A stretch of 64,000 bases of DNA, taken from Pholis gunnellus. Taxonomy: Eukaryota > Chordata > Actinopteri > Perciformes > Pholidae. Shown in pieces: positions 13,101 through 37,830 of the stretch (position 1 is the first letter of the stretch; every line of letters starts with the position of its first letter). The stretch lies in the NCBI GenBank assembly GCA_910591455.2, contig OU342807.1, positions 19,241,623 to 19,305,622 of the forward strand, written 5' to 3'. Both the position numbers and the translations under genes were made by a program. The notes under the pieces are model-generated. The model was given only the letters and a program-made list of their open reading frames with translations, was not told where the DNA came from and did no database searches.

Positions 13101-13880
13101 TGTTATGTGAGAAGTAGCTGAACAATTTAGTTTTTTCCCAGGGAGACTTCAAAACTCAAAGGGAGGCAGTGTGGGCAGTGACAAATTTCACCAGTGGGGG
13201 CACTGTGGAGCAGGTGGTCAATCTGGTGCAGAGTGGAGCCCTGGAGGGGATCATTAACCTGTTGCAGGTCAAAGATGCTAAAGTCATTCTGGTCATACTG
13301 GAAGCAATCAACAACATCTTCCTGGTGAGACAAATTATTGCACCTAATTATAAAACATGCTACAGTTTGACTTGGAACTTGAAATGGGCAGATGAGAGGG
13401 CTGGTTTCAGTAACTGACTTTTCAGGCAGCAGAGAAGCTTGGTGAGACGGAGAAACTTAGCCTTTTGGTTGAAGAGCTGGGAGGCCTGGACCGCATTGAG
13501 ATGCTGCAGAACCACGACAATGATATGGTGTACCAGGCTGCTCATGCCCTCATAGAGAAGTACTTTGGTGACGTAAGTAGCAGAATGCATGACAAATGTC
13601 CTAAATTCACATTTTAAGTGCACACTGAAGATTTGAAAATTAAGCATATTTTCATTGTTTTCTTTATAGTTTTACAACAAAGTACATTTGTGAAATTCAT
13701 GGAAACGTCTCATTAAGCTTATTCCATATCTGAGGGCAAGGGAGCCCATGTCAAATGTCTCAAAATTGCTAACTTCTTTTTCCTTCCGCCTAGGGTGAAG
13801 TTGTGGGAGTCAAGGTCGACAGTACAGATGATGAATTTGTATTTAAGACCTCTGACGTTCAAGGAACCTTTGAATTTTAA
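10110..13880 (+). CDS. kpna7: Importin subunit alpha, kpna7-type (nuclear import adaptor)
   Basis: An adaptor that binds classical nuclear localisation signals and carries cargo with importin beta through nuclear pores. Twelve coding exons: 10110-10175, 10252-10395, 10466-10551, 10929-11097, 11298-11397, 11684-11766, 12148-12234, 12369-12545, 12736-12969, 13142-13324, 13426-13572, 13794-13880. All have GT-AG borders and sum to 1,563 nt (520 aa, usual family length). The N-terminal importin-beta-binding domain (about residues 1-60) contains the basic KRRN at 46-49. Armadillo repeats follow, with the NLS-binding Trp/Asn ladder visible at W140/N144, W182/N186 and W225/N229, then WAISYLSD, WALSNIAAG and WAVTNFTSG. 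The C-terminal ARM10 region (AAEKLGETEKLSLL) fits exporter CAS binding. Start ATG has the context 'gtccaccATGc'. LSQERNPPLK and QKEAAWALSN favour KPNA7 over KPNA2; kpna2 is the alternative. It is convergent with xpa. Confidence 0.92.
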
Positions 13881-13935
13881 ATATGTTTTTTCCATGTTTG
13901 AAGTAAATTAATAAAGGTTGCACATTAATTAAAAT
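13881..13935 (+). terminator. kpna7 3' UTR and poly(A) signal
   Basis: A canonical AATAAA at 13,910-13,915 lies 30 nt after the TAA stop, so the 3' UTR is predicted to be very short. No second signal is needed. Confidence 0.7.
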
Positions 13936-15930
13936 ATCTACTTTGTTAGTAATTGTATTTGAATTTCCTGACCTGTGACTCATGACTATAAAGAAAGTTG
14001 GGCAAAAGGTACTTGGAACCAAATACTCACTTGGTTAAATGTGCATTTCACCAGAAGTTGGGTTTCAGTTTCGACTATCTTAAATAAAATGCAAAACTCG
14101 CTTTGCCACTTGGAAGTAAAGGAATGACTGACTTTGTGCTTAGTCATGACTACGTGACCAAATAATTAGAAAAAGTGGATTATTTGACTTTTGTAGCGTA
14201 CAAAGGATTTTTGTCAGCATAATATACTATGACATTTTTTCACATGCAATACGATGGCTTTATTCAGACTTTATATGAGTTATTTGGACATATACTAAAC
14301 ACATTTTTAGGTTGTTTTTTTTACCTACTGTATTATGACTACTAAATGACTTAAGACTATTAAATACAATCATTAATTTCCTACTCATTTGAATTGTGTT
14401 TTGCAAAAAAACACTATAGATGATAATTGCAAAGTAAAAGGATAACATTTTGAATTTTTCAAAGTTTACAGACTTCGTGAATTAAGAGTACTTGTGCACA
14501 AAAGTTAACATTAGGCTTACATATTTACATTGTTTAATACTCTTCCTACCATAAGAACATTGAGTAAAGGCTGAGCATGTTCATTCTGATTTATCAAAAC
14601 TAACCAAATCATTCACTGAGCTATTACTTGGACATAAAATGCTCCAATTGATCCACATCTCCACAGACAAGGAAGAATATACATGTTTTTTTTTTAATGG
14701 CTAAGAGCCAAGTAGGTTGGTTTGATGTCTGAAAATATTCATATTGCCTGTACAATTTAGATCAAGTCATTTTGAGATATAAATAACCTTTCAGACAAGG
14801 TAGGAGCTTTTATCACTTTTGACAAGTAGAATCTACATTTTATGGGTTGTAGTTCCCCTTTAAAAGGTATTTCAACAATGACTGGGACGGGCTACAGCCT
14901 GTCAAATATAGCTGCCCCTAATCAAATCAAGTCATTTTGAGACATGAATTACTTTTTTTATTATCCAAATGATTTTAAAAAAAACTATTTGATTTGTTCT
15001 AGGAGTATCTAAAAAAAACTCTTGAGGATTTGTGCCTGTCCTAATTTTGCCCTCTTGGTCGATAAGAAAAAGTCAGGTTTCTGAGAAAAATTGTTACATT
15101 TGAGAAATAAACAATCTTTGACTTATTTTTGACAAAGAACAGTAATGTATGAAAAACCAAATTATGGGATAAGTAATTAAAAAAGGTTGGATTGGAAATC
15201 TAAACCCCTTAATCCACAAACTCACTCCACAAAAAAGATTAAAAGGTAAGACAGTGACATGAATACATGTTAAATGTATAAAAAAAGAGATGCAAACTTG
15301 GCCCGGGCTGTTTTCAAAATGTATGTCTGCACTTCAAGAAAAATATGGAGAGGAGTATTTAGACTTTCCACGAAGTCTCAAAATACAAAAGAAACTTGGA
15401 AAATAAATTAACTTTTTATAGAAATTGTTTACATTACATTATATTTTACCAAGTCGTTAACATGTTTTACATATTTTCAGTCTAACTGTGGTAGTATAAT
15501 GAATAGTATGAATATCTGGACAATGACAGCTAGTCTCTTTATAGCTGACACTAAGAATCAGACATGAGAAAGAAAGCCTTTGCATTCAGTCATAATGAAA
15601 TAAGACTTGTGGCTTAATGCTGAGTTGAATGAGGCCACAAAGGCGATGAAAAGTCAAGTTAACGTACTTTACATGACAGCGATTACATCACGGTATCATG
15701 CGACCGAAATCTGCGAGGTAGAATTTAGTTGAAAAACACGAAATCCTAAAAATGGAGAGTGATTTTGGCCCCTTGTAAGACATCAGGATGGAGTGTTAAG
15801 TAGAAATCCAGGAAAAAGGAATACAGCTGGACGGATCGAGGGTTTGTGAGAGGCATGGTTCCCCATAAAAGCACAGAATATCTTCTCCTTGTAGACTGAA
15901 CAGTCAGTGTTGGTGTGTGTGCGCGAGTGT
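13936..15930. other. Intergenic, kpna7 to xpa (convergent 3' ends)
   Basis: AT-rich sequence without recognisable exons. The phrase 'tcaagtcattttgaga' occurs twice (about 14,763 and 14,928), suggesting an old local repeat. The part nearest 15,930 should contain the xpa 3' UTR, but I could not pick a clear poly(A) signal. Confidence 0.5.
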
Positions 15931-18900
15931 CTACATCTTCTCGTAGGTGAGTTCATGTCCGCAGGTGGTGCAGGTTTTCTTGTAGAGGTCCTCCTCCGGA
16001 TCCACCACCTCCTCTGGTCCGTACTGATGTTGGTGAACGCTGGTGTCTTTGGTCCACATACTGCTCCTTACCGCCCTGCGCAGCTCTGACACACAAACAC
16101 AGATATATGAAATATACACACGTCCAGAGCTTATGGAGTTGACGCTCATCCCAAATCCAAATGTTGACGTTTACACAATTAACAATTAACAGTAATGTAA
16201 CAGACTTGGTATTTGGGCTAAGAAAGGGTAACCAACCTTTGACCTTCTTGTTGAAGCGTTTTTGTTTCTGCGCCTCTCGGTTCTCTTCCCTCGTCTCTTT
16301 GGCCTCCTCCAGGGCCTCCTCTGAACCCCACACCTCCATACACCTCTTCTCCACCTGGTTAACACACACAAATACATCATTCAGATAGACTCATTAAAAC
16401 ACAGAACAATGAGGCGTTATTTGGTTTTTGACAAAAAATGTTTGTGGCTTTGATTTAGGGCTGCAACTAAAATTGATTCCAATATTGTTTTTCTATCTTG
16501 TAGCATTCTATCATTGATCAACAATTATTCTGGTTAATTGATTATTTAGTCTATGAAATTTTAGAAAATTGAGAAATGTCCAAGGACCTGTGGCCTCTCC
16601 ACTTCAGAAAAACAGTTTATGATGATTGACTAACTGATCGTTTCAGCACTACTTCACTGCTTGATGATCTTTCATTATTTGTATGTTGGTCTTAAAATCA
16701 TATTTCAATGTTGTTGTTTTATAGTTTGTACAATTCCCACATGTCTACTGACCTTACAGGGGCATATTTTCTATTCTTAAATCGATGTGGTTTCTTGAGA
16801 TGAGATTGATTGATAATGCAGACTGCTTGGTTGTTGTCTTGACAGCCACATGTGGCCGTCAATGAGAAGGACAAAATAGATCAAATACAGCAAAGGCAAT
16901 TAAACAGGAGTTAAATGTTTGTGTATAATAGTTGTGGTTTTTAAGTTTTACCGTAGTGTGATATAAGATTATTAAGAGCAGTTTTAATATGCAACATTAT
17001 ATTTAAGATCATAATGAAACCTCTTCAGGCTTCAGCATCGGGACATTTTTTGAACACTAAAGTAACATTAGCAAATCATAATTCCTGCTAAACATCGATA
17101 TTAGACAATATGGAACAACGTATTGATTGTGACGCACAGAGTCCCCGTCTTCCAGCCAGTACCTGTAGTTTGAGGTAAAGCTTCATGTCTCCCCAGGTCG
17201 GGTTATGAGGGTTTTTCTTCAGTGTAAACCTGAGTGGAGGCTCTCTCATGTCCAGGTCACAGTCCTTCAGCAGGTAGTGCTGCTTGGCCTCAGTTCTGGA
17301 GATTAGCTTATGCTTCTCCTCGTTGTCTCTGAGGGGGAAAGAGGCTTATACTGTGAATACATTTCATTGACATTTGATTTTCTGGCATGTCATTGTAAAA
17401 AGAAAAGTTTAAATGTAAATTCTATGAGCCCCAGATATCTGTAGGTTTCAGATGTTTTAACAGTAGCTGAAGTTGAATTTAAAACTAAAGAATAAAACAC
17501 AAGTTGGTTATCTTGTTGAGCTCTGGTTAAACATCACTACTCAAAGATTTGAGACAACTAAGTGGACAGAACATTACATGTTTGAGATGAAATTCATCCA
17601 TGACGAAAATCATGTTCTTGTATTAATCAAACACGGTCTTCTGTATCAGGAAATTTGCATAAGCGTAGCAGGCTAATCAGGACGTCCTAAATACATGCGG
17701 TGCCCAAAGTATATAAGGCAGCACACCCTGCAGTTCGACATGCTACGCCCTGTTCAGCGAGCGACGTAGGAGTGACAGGGCCCTTTGGTAGAGGGCTCTG
17801 CCTGTGCTTGTAGAACTAGGGTTGTGACCTTTGTCTAACTCACACAGGCACAGGACTCTACGGGTACAGCGGGTGGAGTCCGACGAACACACGTCCTGCT
17901 GCAACATAACAACCCAACCACAATGATCCTGGCAAACTAAAGGTTAGTCGCTGCAGCCCGCCTACTTCTTTGTAACCCTGGCCACCACAGCAGAGAAGTA
18001 GGGGGCCCCAGCCAACCCAGGTAGTACGCAACTGAACTTGGAAGAGCCATAGCCTTACACTGCAGGGGACAAAAAGAAAAGCAAGTAGACATCCTGAAGG
18101 TCACACAACCAGGTCATCAAGGAGAGCCAAGAAGTGGAGGCGGCCAGAGGCGTTGGTGCTCTATCCAGCCAACGTTCCCCTCCTCCTCACAGTCAAGTTG
18201 TTATGCTATAGCTCAGCGTTCCTCTGAGGGTGGGCGAGCAGCAGACGGTGGCGGAGCTGTGATTTCTCGTCATCCAGACGTTTCAAGAGTGCCCGTTGGA
18301 ATCGATACGAACTGCAGTTCCGTGGCGATGGGGGCACCCAGCGTTAAGACCCAGCCCCACATGGCGTGAACCTACGGTGGCTATAGGGTCATCACCGCAG
18401 CAGTTGCAACTCCCTGAATTAGATAATTCATTTGGCCGACGCAAGGTCCAAAATGTCAGCCCGTGACAGTGCGGCAGGGTCTCTAGGCTGGGAAGAAGCC
18501 AGCGAAACGCCCCAACACACCCAAATTGTAAGCAGCTGCAGCCAGCTGAAATATCTTGTCAAAATATTCCAGCGTCTCCCGGTCACGAAGCAGCGGCTTG
18601 TGATTGGAGGAGGAGAGTATTACCTGTGTGAGTTCGAACAGGAATTCATGCTTTATCAGATAAATGCACATCATGTACAATTAGCATACAACATCCAAAA
18701 TAATGGTCGTACCATAATGTACAAGTATTCTGGGCAGACCTCCATAATTAAGAGGACATCATGCTGCTTTAGAAAAAAATAACTAATGACATATTCTTTC
18801 AGATGTTGAGGAAACCTGTGAATTAATTGCTTTACAATGCAATATTTGACACATCCAAAACGGACTCCTTAGACATGTGCTTTTCCAAAAGCTGAATGAA

Positions 18901-18934
18901 AAACTACTTGTATTTGTTTTAGACACTCTGAATG

Positions 18935-19002
<68 letters not shown>

Positions 19003-19482
19003 CTGCACTTATCACAGACAGACAGGTCAAAGCTGTTGCTGAGGTACGAGTCCATAAAGGGTTTTTGACAGTCATCGCACAGCAGGTAGTCTGTCTCGAT
19101 GACTGGGGCTGGAAACAAAACACACCCACACTCAACACAACATATAAGTCAAATAAGCATGCATGCACACCTAAGTCACCGAACAACAGACGCTCAAACA
19201 CACACCTGGCTCATGCACAACCTTCCTGGTCCTCTGCTCTTCCTCCTCCTCCTCCTCTTCGATGAAGAAGCCGGCACCAGAGTCGATGGTCTTGGAGATT
19301 TTCGCCGAGGTCGCCCCCTCCACCGCGGACGATGGGCGGCTCGCTAGTCGCGCTTGCCGGAGCATCAACGCCTGCTGCCGGTTCCGCTCGATTTTAGCCC
19401 GCATCGCTGCAGAAAGCTCGGGTTTGGGACTCTGCTCTGGGCTGAGACAAGCTTTCAGTCCCTCTGACTCTGATGGATCCAT
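15931..19482 (-). CDS. xpa: XPA, DNA damage recognition/verification factor of nucleotide excision repair
   Basis: A nuclear scaffold that binds DNA at lesions and brings RPA, TFIIH and ERCC1-XPF together. Exons in transcript order: 19482-19206, 19108-19003, 17328-17163, 16354-16237, 16085-15931; total 822 nt, 273 aa, same as human. The N-terminal RPA32-binding/nuclear-localisation helix (IERNRQQALMLRQARL, about 31-46) is followed by an ERCC1-binding segment (about 66-74), an eight-residue Glu cluster (75-82), a C4 zinc finger (C103, C106, C124, C127; 17-residue spacing), and the DNA-binding core with MEVWGSEEALEEAKE. The C terminus ends ELTYEKM, as in human XPA. The ERCC1-binding core reads DSGAGF where human has DTGGGF. 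The exon 2 splice donor runs directly into a CA microsatellite. Convergent with kpna7; same strand as slc24a2. Confidence 0.98.
17690..18620. mobile_element. GC-rich island in xpa intron 2, possible LTR-type remnant
   Basis: This ~0.9 kb block is much more GC-rich than the surrounding intron. It contains 'agtatataaggcagcacacc' (TATA-like) followed by a stretch resembling the R/U5 part of fish LTR elements. Sequence after about 18,430 has an open frame on + (116 aa from 18,432) without a recognisable domain. No terminal repeats or target duplication could be identified, so the class is uncertain. It is not an xpa exon: the splice phases close without it. Confidence 0.3.
18938..19000. repeat. 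(GT)n / sense-strand (CA)n abutting the xpa exon 2 donor
   Basis: A GT run of about 62 nt on +, which reads CA on the xpa sense strand. It begins 2 nt into intron 2, so donor positions +3 to +6 are effectively microsatellite sequence. Confidence 0.95.
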
Positions 19483-19600
19483 GCTGCTTTCTCAAACAGC
19501 GATCACCACATAGCAATGAATGAAATGGCACTCTGGACCAGTCGGGGTTGGTGCCACACAAAGTGTTGCATGTAGGACCGTTGTTACAAAAACAGTGGCA
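19483..19600 (-). promoter_or_regulatory. xpa 5' UTR / promoter region
   Basis: The ~120 bp directly upstream of the xpa ATG. No TATA box is visible; this fits a housekeeping repair gene. An interspersed repeat starts just upstream (about 19,609), so the unique promoter sequence is short. Confidence 0.35.
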
Positions 19601-19608
19601 TGCTTCCG

Positions 19609-20410
19609 GTTGATTCTTCTTCTTTTGATTTTAAAGTTGTAGGCGCATTACCGCCACCTATTGCTTGGGAATGCGAAGCACCAGAGACTTAATCCTACTC
19701 ATTAGTGCCAGGTTAGTGTTAGTGTGGTTAACAACACATTCAAAGGCTGTTGCAGCTGCCACCTGACAAGTTCATTACTGTCTTCATTTTACAAATTCCA
19801 GCTTCAGATTCTTCTTTTAATTGTCTCTCCTGATCATATCTACCATTCACTTTGACTTAATGGTCAATGGCTAATATAAACTGCTTGGATGCATTTCTTT
19901 TGAGTCCGTCTTAACATCTTATGTTCATATGCCCTTATGAGCTTTGAAATAGCTTTTGGTTACTGCAACTGTTCCCGCTGTCCACACCAGCCACAAAAAG
20001 ACCCTGGCCCTTCATAAAGGGGAACACCACCTAAATTAAGAATTAGTTATGTCCATAGCTTAGGGAAGTTCAATCAATTTTTGTGAACATGAACTCCTCT
20101 CTCTCCCTCAAAGCTAGAAACCAGAGAAGAAAGTCTCAAACTTGTGAATTCTGCTCCATGGACAATGCATCGGGAGACTTTGTTTTCTTAATTATGGCCA
20201 AACTAATGAGCTTTATTCTATTTGACAGTTGTGAACTTTCCCCGGGTGCTCTCAGTGTCATCCAAGACATCTTTCACAACTCATTGTAGATGGAGCGGCG
20301 ACACACTTTAAACTTTATGACATCACAACTGGACTGTCTCACACCAGTAACATGTACGAATTGTATCAATGAATTTCATCGTATGGGGAACAAAATCCAC
20401 AGCCCTCAGT
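19609..20410. mobile_element. Interspersed fish repeat(s) upstream of xpa
   Basis: Begins with 'cttcttcttttgatttt' and 'aggcgcattaccgccaccta', words I associate with widespread teleost interspersed repeats. It continues through 'ggggaacaccacctaaatta' to 'actggactgtctcacacc', also familiar as high-copy percomorph sequence. The open frame at 20,083-20,289 lies inside it and is not a gene. Recognition is from memory; borders and class are uncertain. Confidence 0.4.
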
Positions 20411-23400
20411 CTGTGTTGAAGTACTTTCTTAAGTTGAGTTGAGGCTTATGCGATGGCTTGAATGGATTCAGCACGTTTATCTTCTTCCCTTTATGAGATA
20501 CTTGAGGTTAGAGGACTCAACTGTGACATTTACATATGAGACACAGACAAGGAAGTTTGTCATTAACTGGTTGGCAGACTGAAACAGTACAGTAAGTAAA
20601 TATCCTCGGTTGTCAGTGAAGAGAAAGGCGGACAGAAAGCAGGTGAGCATGTTCTTTATTGGTCGATCACAGGTGTCCAGTGAATCCCTGTTGCATCACG
20701 CGGATTATGGTAGCAGGCCATGCATGCTGCTGTAAGAGGATTGTGTCAAAGTAAAGCAGATCACATCCTGATAGATGACACTGCAAATGTGACCCGGTGT
20801 TGTGAGGGGGGCGAGAGCTAAAGTGGGCCGACTTTTTAAGTGGTGTGTTAGATTTAGAATGTCCTATGAGCCCAGCTATTACAGATTTGTCAAATTATAC
20901 TGAGTATTTATTCTTTCTGTGTAAAAGAAATTATATAATAATATGAATCATTTCAAAATTTGACTTTCAAGATCGTCCAAATCATAGAGGAATGATGACA
21001 TTTTAAATCATTTTTCAAAATAAAAAAAGTTTCTAAACCAATCCCAAAGTTACCATCGACTCCAAACACCAACAATGAAAATTTGAGGTGTCATTTATTT
21101 TATCATATAACACTTTATACAGAGATGGATGATATATGGTTTTTTTACAGTATAATATACAATTCAAGTAGTACATGAATATGATTCCTTAACACATAAC
21201 GTAGATAGGAAATACAAAAGCATTTTACCATTCGTCATGGTATTCAAACAGGTCAAGGATGAATTCTTATAGATATTCCTAAATGCACTCATTCATACAC
21301 ACATTCCTCACTTTTACATAATCCACCAAAGGAAGAAAGATTTAGAAATGATACTTATATGGGCAGTCTACGTCTGGAGTGTGAGAATAGACGTTGAGGC
21401 TGACTGTTGAGGTTGACTATGTGCTGACTATGATTGGGAGCTTGTATACAGTCAAATCTTTTATACACATTTTCACACGATTAAAACAAACGTTTTAAAT
21501 TTTGGAAGAAATAGGGAATAGTTAGGGTCAATTTAACGGACAAAAAATGTTGCATTTGGTTAACACAGAGACACAAAAAAACCAACCTTTGGGAGTGTTA
21601 AACCGATACTGCCATGATGACTATTATACCTTTAAACATTTCTCCAAGACTGATGGAGCACGTTGAATATTGTTGGGAGAATAAAGTATAAAATATTTCC
21701 CACATTCAGATGTGCTTCATATATTTGAAACTGATGACAAGTGTTGCGGCGTGTATGAGGCAGTCATGCAACAGGTGATTGAACCGATGAAGACAAAACA
21801 GTTTGACTTTGCTCATTAAAAGAAACAAAGGAAACCCAATGAAAACAATCAACCTTTTCGAGTTTCGTACAATGAGAAAAAAAATGGAAATAGATTCATT
21901 GAGTTTCAGACTGCTCTTTATTTTGTTATCGTTTGATCTGATTAACTTGATTGAATGAGTTAATTGAAACAGACATTTTTGAATGGAAAGAGACCTACTG
22001 ATACCTACAGTAGCACCGTAGTGATGATAAAGTTACATGCTTTTTGCGGTTATTTCACCATAAATCTAATAGAGAGCGTTTAGAAGAAAATTAAATGGCC
22101 AAAATATGTAAAGTCACGACAGTCCATGTTTGGTTTTACAATAAACTTACGGGCCTACTTGCTGATTTCTTACAATAATTTTATTCTAAGAATTCAATCT
22201 CTATGTCACACACTGAACACAAGAACGTAGCATGTGAACATAGCGGCGAAGATATGTTATACAGTATATGAGTTGTTTTACATCAAAACATAACAGAAGA
22301 AAGCCGGTGATTGATATTTAACACTCTTTTTTTATAAATACATGATTTGAAAAAAAAAAAACTTTTGAGTTCATAAAGTAAAATATAATGGAGAACACTA
22401 ATCTTTAGTCGACCATTTGTTGTCCAGACTGCATCCTCTACTGGGAAATGCCACACTGACCTGGTTTTTACATTTCCATGCACAAAGTGCAATGTAAAGG
22501 CAGACAGAACAGAAAAATACACGATCACAAACTTATGGTATGAAAAACCCAAACAAGTTGGAGTATATTGAGCATGAAAACACCTTAGAACCGTCTATCT
22601 GTGTAAGCTCTAACGTAACTATTTAGCATTTAATGTATCCTATCATAGAATTATATCCTATCATAAATAGGATATAAAGTAACCATTTCTGCCAAATATG
22701 ACCTTGAATATACTGTATTGAAACACACTCAAGGTTTTTTAACACTGGATGTTTCTCTTTTGATGCCATTGCAAAGCCATACAGGAGGTAAATTAACAAA
22801 TACAAAGCAACTATCACACTTATGTGTGGCCCGGCCCTTCCTTTTTCTTTAACCGCAGACATACAGGATCTCTCCGGAGCTTTGCTGCCCTTTAAAACAA
22901 CAACAAAATAAAGTCTTTTCGAGCCTCCATATTCAGTTTATGTGCTTAACTTGCCTGCTTGCATGAGTAGCGGAGGTACTTCCTATACTGCCACATGGTC
23001 CTTTAGTTAAAAAAACCAACAATCTCTGGTGATCTCTGGTGAAATGTTCCATCCCAGGTGGCGTTCACATAACTTGTCCATCAGTTTTCAACCCAAAGTG
23101 ACTACTGAATGTAGTCACATGGTACAAAGAGAGAGGAGTCTGTCCTAATGGGTGGAATAAAGTCCATTGATGATGTACAGGCTTGTTTACCAGCTGCTGG
23201 ACGGGTGTGATGCACCGGTATGAATTTCCAGTGTTGATTTAAGTCAGCGTCTCTGCCTAACCGACATCCACAACCTGTTGTTTTCTTCACCTTTCACTTG
23301 AGTGTGTGTGTGTGTGTGTGTGTGTTGGTGTGCATGCAGTCTTCTACTGTGTATGTAAGTGAGACAGATAAGAGACAGTTTGTGTCTGTGTGAGCATGTT

Positions 23401-23472
23401 TTGCTTCTCCTGTTGTAAATCCCACTGTACACGCAAGCACATTCGCGCCTCATTTCTGGCTCTCTTTCTCTC
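20411..23472 (-). other. Likely slc24a2 3' UTR and intergenic sequence
   Basis: No coding exon is seen. On the minus strand this follows the slc24a2 stop codon. Candidate AATAAA signals (TTTATT on +) lie near 21,917, 21,095 and 20,654; I cannot tell which is used. A CA repeat (sense) is at 23,301-23,325, and the rest is AT-rich. Confidence 0.4.
23301..23325. repeat. (GT)n microsatellite in the slc24a2 3' region
   Basis: GT run of about 24 nt, CA on the sense strand, 150 bp after the stop codon. Confidence 0.85.
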
Positions 23473-35370
<11,898 letters not shown>

Positions 35371-37830
35371 GGTGTTGGCCTAGATTGTCAGGCAGAGTGG
35401 AAGTGTCTAGAGTCACCCTCGAAGCTGGGTGTTGGTGCAGGTGGCTACGAGGGTGGGGGTTTGACAGGCTGCAACAGTTCACCAATTTGTTAGCATGCTG
35501 CTTCCCAGTCTAAGCATGATGGAAGCCCTGCAGTCTGATTCCAGGATCGAGCCCATTCAAAGGCATATTCCTCATATTACTCACTGCAAGACAGAGAAAT
35601 AAAAAGACTGTTTTAATATCAGGGAGCAGATTTTTATAATAACTATAAACAATTAGTGTACACAATTAGAACAGAATACATAAAGATCAGCATCTTAATG
35701 AGTGTTAATATGTTGTCTTTTTTCCATTTCTGATATCCATCCACTTACAGGCCTTGTTAGAAGTGATACATTTATTCAGGTTCTGTACAATTTTGTTCAA
35801 TCACTTGTTGAGTATTTCTATTTTCTGCTGTTTTCCACCACGACATCTCAGAGGGGAATATTGTACTTTTTAAACCACACAATATATCTAACAACTAAAG
35901 TTATTTAGCAGACAATAGTTTTAAATGCAAAATATAAGATGAATAAGATATGGTATATTATTATCCAATGCTATGCTGACGACACAAAGCTCTACTTCTT
36001 CCCCAAATCCATCACCCCCACCACCTACTTCACTACAACCAACTGCCTCAAAGACATAAACTATGCATGCTAACTTTCTTAAACTCCACAGCGACAAATC
36101 TTAAATCCTCATCATCTGCCTCAAATCACTAAACAAATCCCACTACAACTTCTCCCCCTGCATCGTTGAAACCACTGTTCCTGCTCCCACTCCCGCACCA
36201 GAGATCACATCACCCCGGTCCTTCAAAACCTCCACTGGCCATACAGCAAATAATCCAGTTCAAGATTCTTCTCATCACATACAAAGCCCTTCATAACCTC
36301 GCCCCTTCATACCTTTCGGACCTCCTGCACCGACACACTCCCACCCGCAACCTCAGATCTGCCAACCCCAACCTCCTTACCCCCCCTACTCTGTCCAACA
36401 TCAGACCTGGGAGGACAGGGCCTTGTCTATTACTGCACCCTTCCTCTGGAACTCTCTCCTCCAGCACCTCAGACATTCTCTCTCACTCGCCCCTTTCAAA
36501 ACTGCACTTAAAACTCATCTATTTGAATCTGCTTTTAACCTGTGGTGCTAGTTATGGTTGTTTTTGTTTTGTTTCTTACTGTTGTAATGTCATCTATCTG
36601 CCTTGTTTGTATTGTTATTGATTTTATTGTTTCTGTTTTTACCATGTAAAGTGCCTTTGAGTACCTTTAAAGCACTATAAAAAATAAATGTGTTATTATT
36701 ATTATTATTTTAGATTAAACTAACTGATAAATAACGTGTATAAAGTAGTTAGAATGATCCCTCCCGAGACTTGCTACACCATTTACATTTGCTTAGATAC
36801 TATTGCATCAGTGATAATAACCCAATAATATTTGTTGAACTGTCTATTCTAAGTATTTTCTCAATATTATGCTGATTTTATTGGAACAGTAAGGTCTATA
36901 TTTGTGTCTGCTGCAGGCTTTTAAGGCTCAGATGAATAATAATTGCTGGGCAAATCATACTGTGTTGGCTGTTTTTACGTTACTCATATGTATGTAAACT
37001 TACAAAGATGTATCACTGAATTATAAAACATATTTGAAAGTCTGAATAAGAGCTGAAATATTTGTTTTTTCTTGTAGCTGGAACTATGGTCAGTGCTGAA
37101 TTGCTAATAACGGTTGATTCTATTAACAGCAGTGACTCTGTGAATGTTCTGTGGCTTTCTTGTCATTGTTCTGAGAACCTGCAGTGTTATATCTACCTTA
37201 AATGAAGCTTGGACATTAGTGAAAGCTCATTAGGGAGCTATTTAATCCCTGAGAAGTTATACTTAGATTAGCCTCAGGCCCTGCACACTGATGCCGCTGC
37301 ACAAAGTCAGATAGCATTAATGATCAGTGAATTTGAGTGACAAAAAAGAAGTAATGAACATAGGGGTTATACAAGACTGCAACAGCTACACTGGGACAAA
37401 CTGCAATGTTGAAACTTCATCTCATAAATCCTACACAATCACCATTATTCATTTGGAACTCCAATTTGTTACAGTAAAACATTTAGCCAACATTTTCAAA
37501 ACCAACCGTGCTCTGAAAGTTGCACATTTGCAGTAGTAGTTTAAGAATCAAGCTTGACTCTATTAACAGCTAGACACACAAAGCACACAAATGTATATTT
37601 TTCTCATACCACACTTGGAAATCTCCCGTTCAGGACTCCAGCAGGTCTGAGTCTCTGAATGAATATTCCAGAAAATTGAATCCCAAAAGGAGAAAAGTCC
37701 AGAGAGCTCAGAGTTGAGTCTGAAGGTCCCAACAGTAAATCCTCAGTGAGATTTTCTTCCCTCAGCCAAGGTGGAGCTCCAAGATGCCAGGTCAGAAGTG
37801 AAGGAACCAAGGGCTCCTCCCACCTTTGAT
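35371..37830 (-). other. slc24a2 5' UTR and probable non-coding first exon
   Basis: Coding exon 1 has a strong acceptor upstream of its ATG: a pyrimidine run ending 'tctgtcttgcag' places the exon start at 35,583, giving 213 nt of 5' UTR in this exon. Further upstream a donor 'gtgtg|gtatgag' at 37,610/37,609 closes a plausible non-coding exon 1 (about 37,611-37,800). The transcription start is not resolved. The intron between them holds a LINE fragment. Confidence 0.45.
35960..36715 (+). mobile_element. L2-clade LINE reverse-transcriptase fragment and 3' end
   Basis: Starts with the reverse-transcriptase active-site block CYADDTKLYF (near 35,971), then after an internal deletion continues with IQFKILLITYKALHNLAPSYL and SLRSANPNLLTPPTLSN-like text typical of the L2/CR1 RT C terminus. 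It ends with 'aaagtgcctttgagtacctt', 'aaataaatg' and a TTA-rich tail. The frame is broken by indels and a stop, so it is dead. It lies in the first intron of slc24a2, antisense to it. Confidence 0.8.

Noticed and set aside
20083..20289. 68-aa + frame upstream of xpa
   Set aside because: Sits within a likely interspersed fish repeat; no start context or domain.
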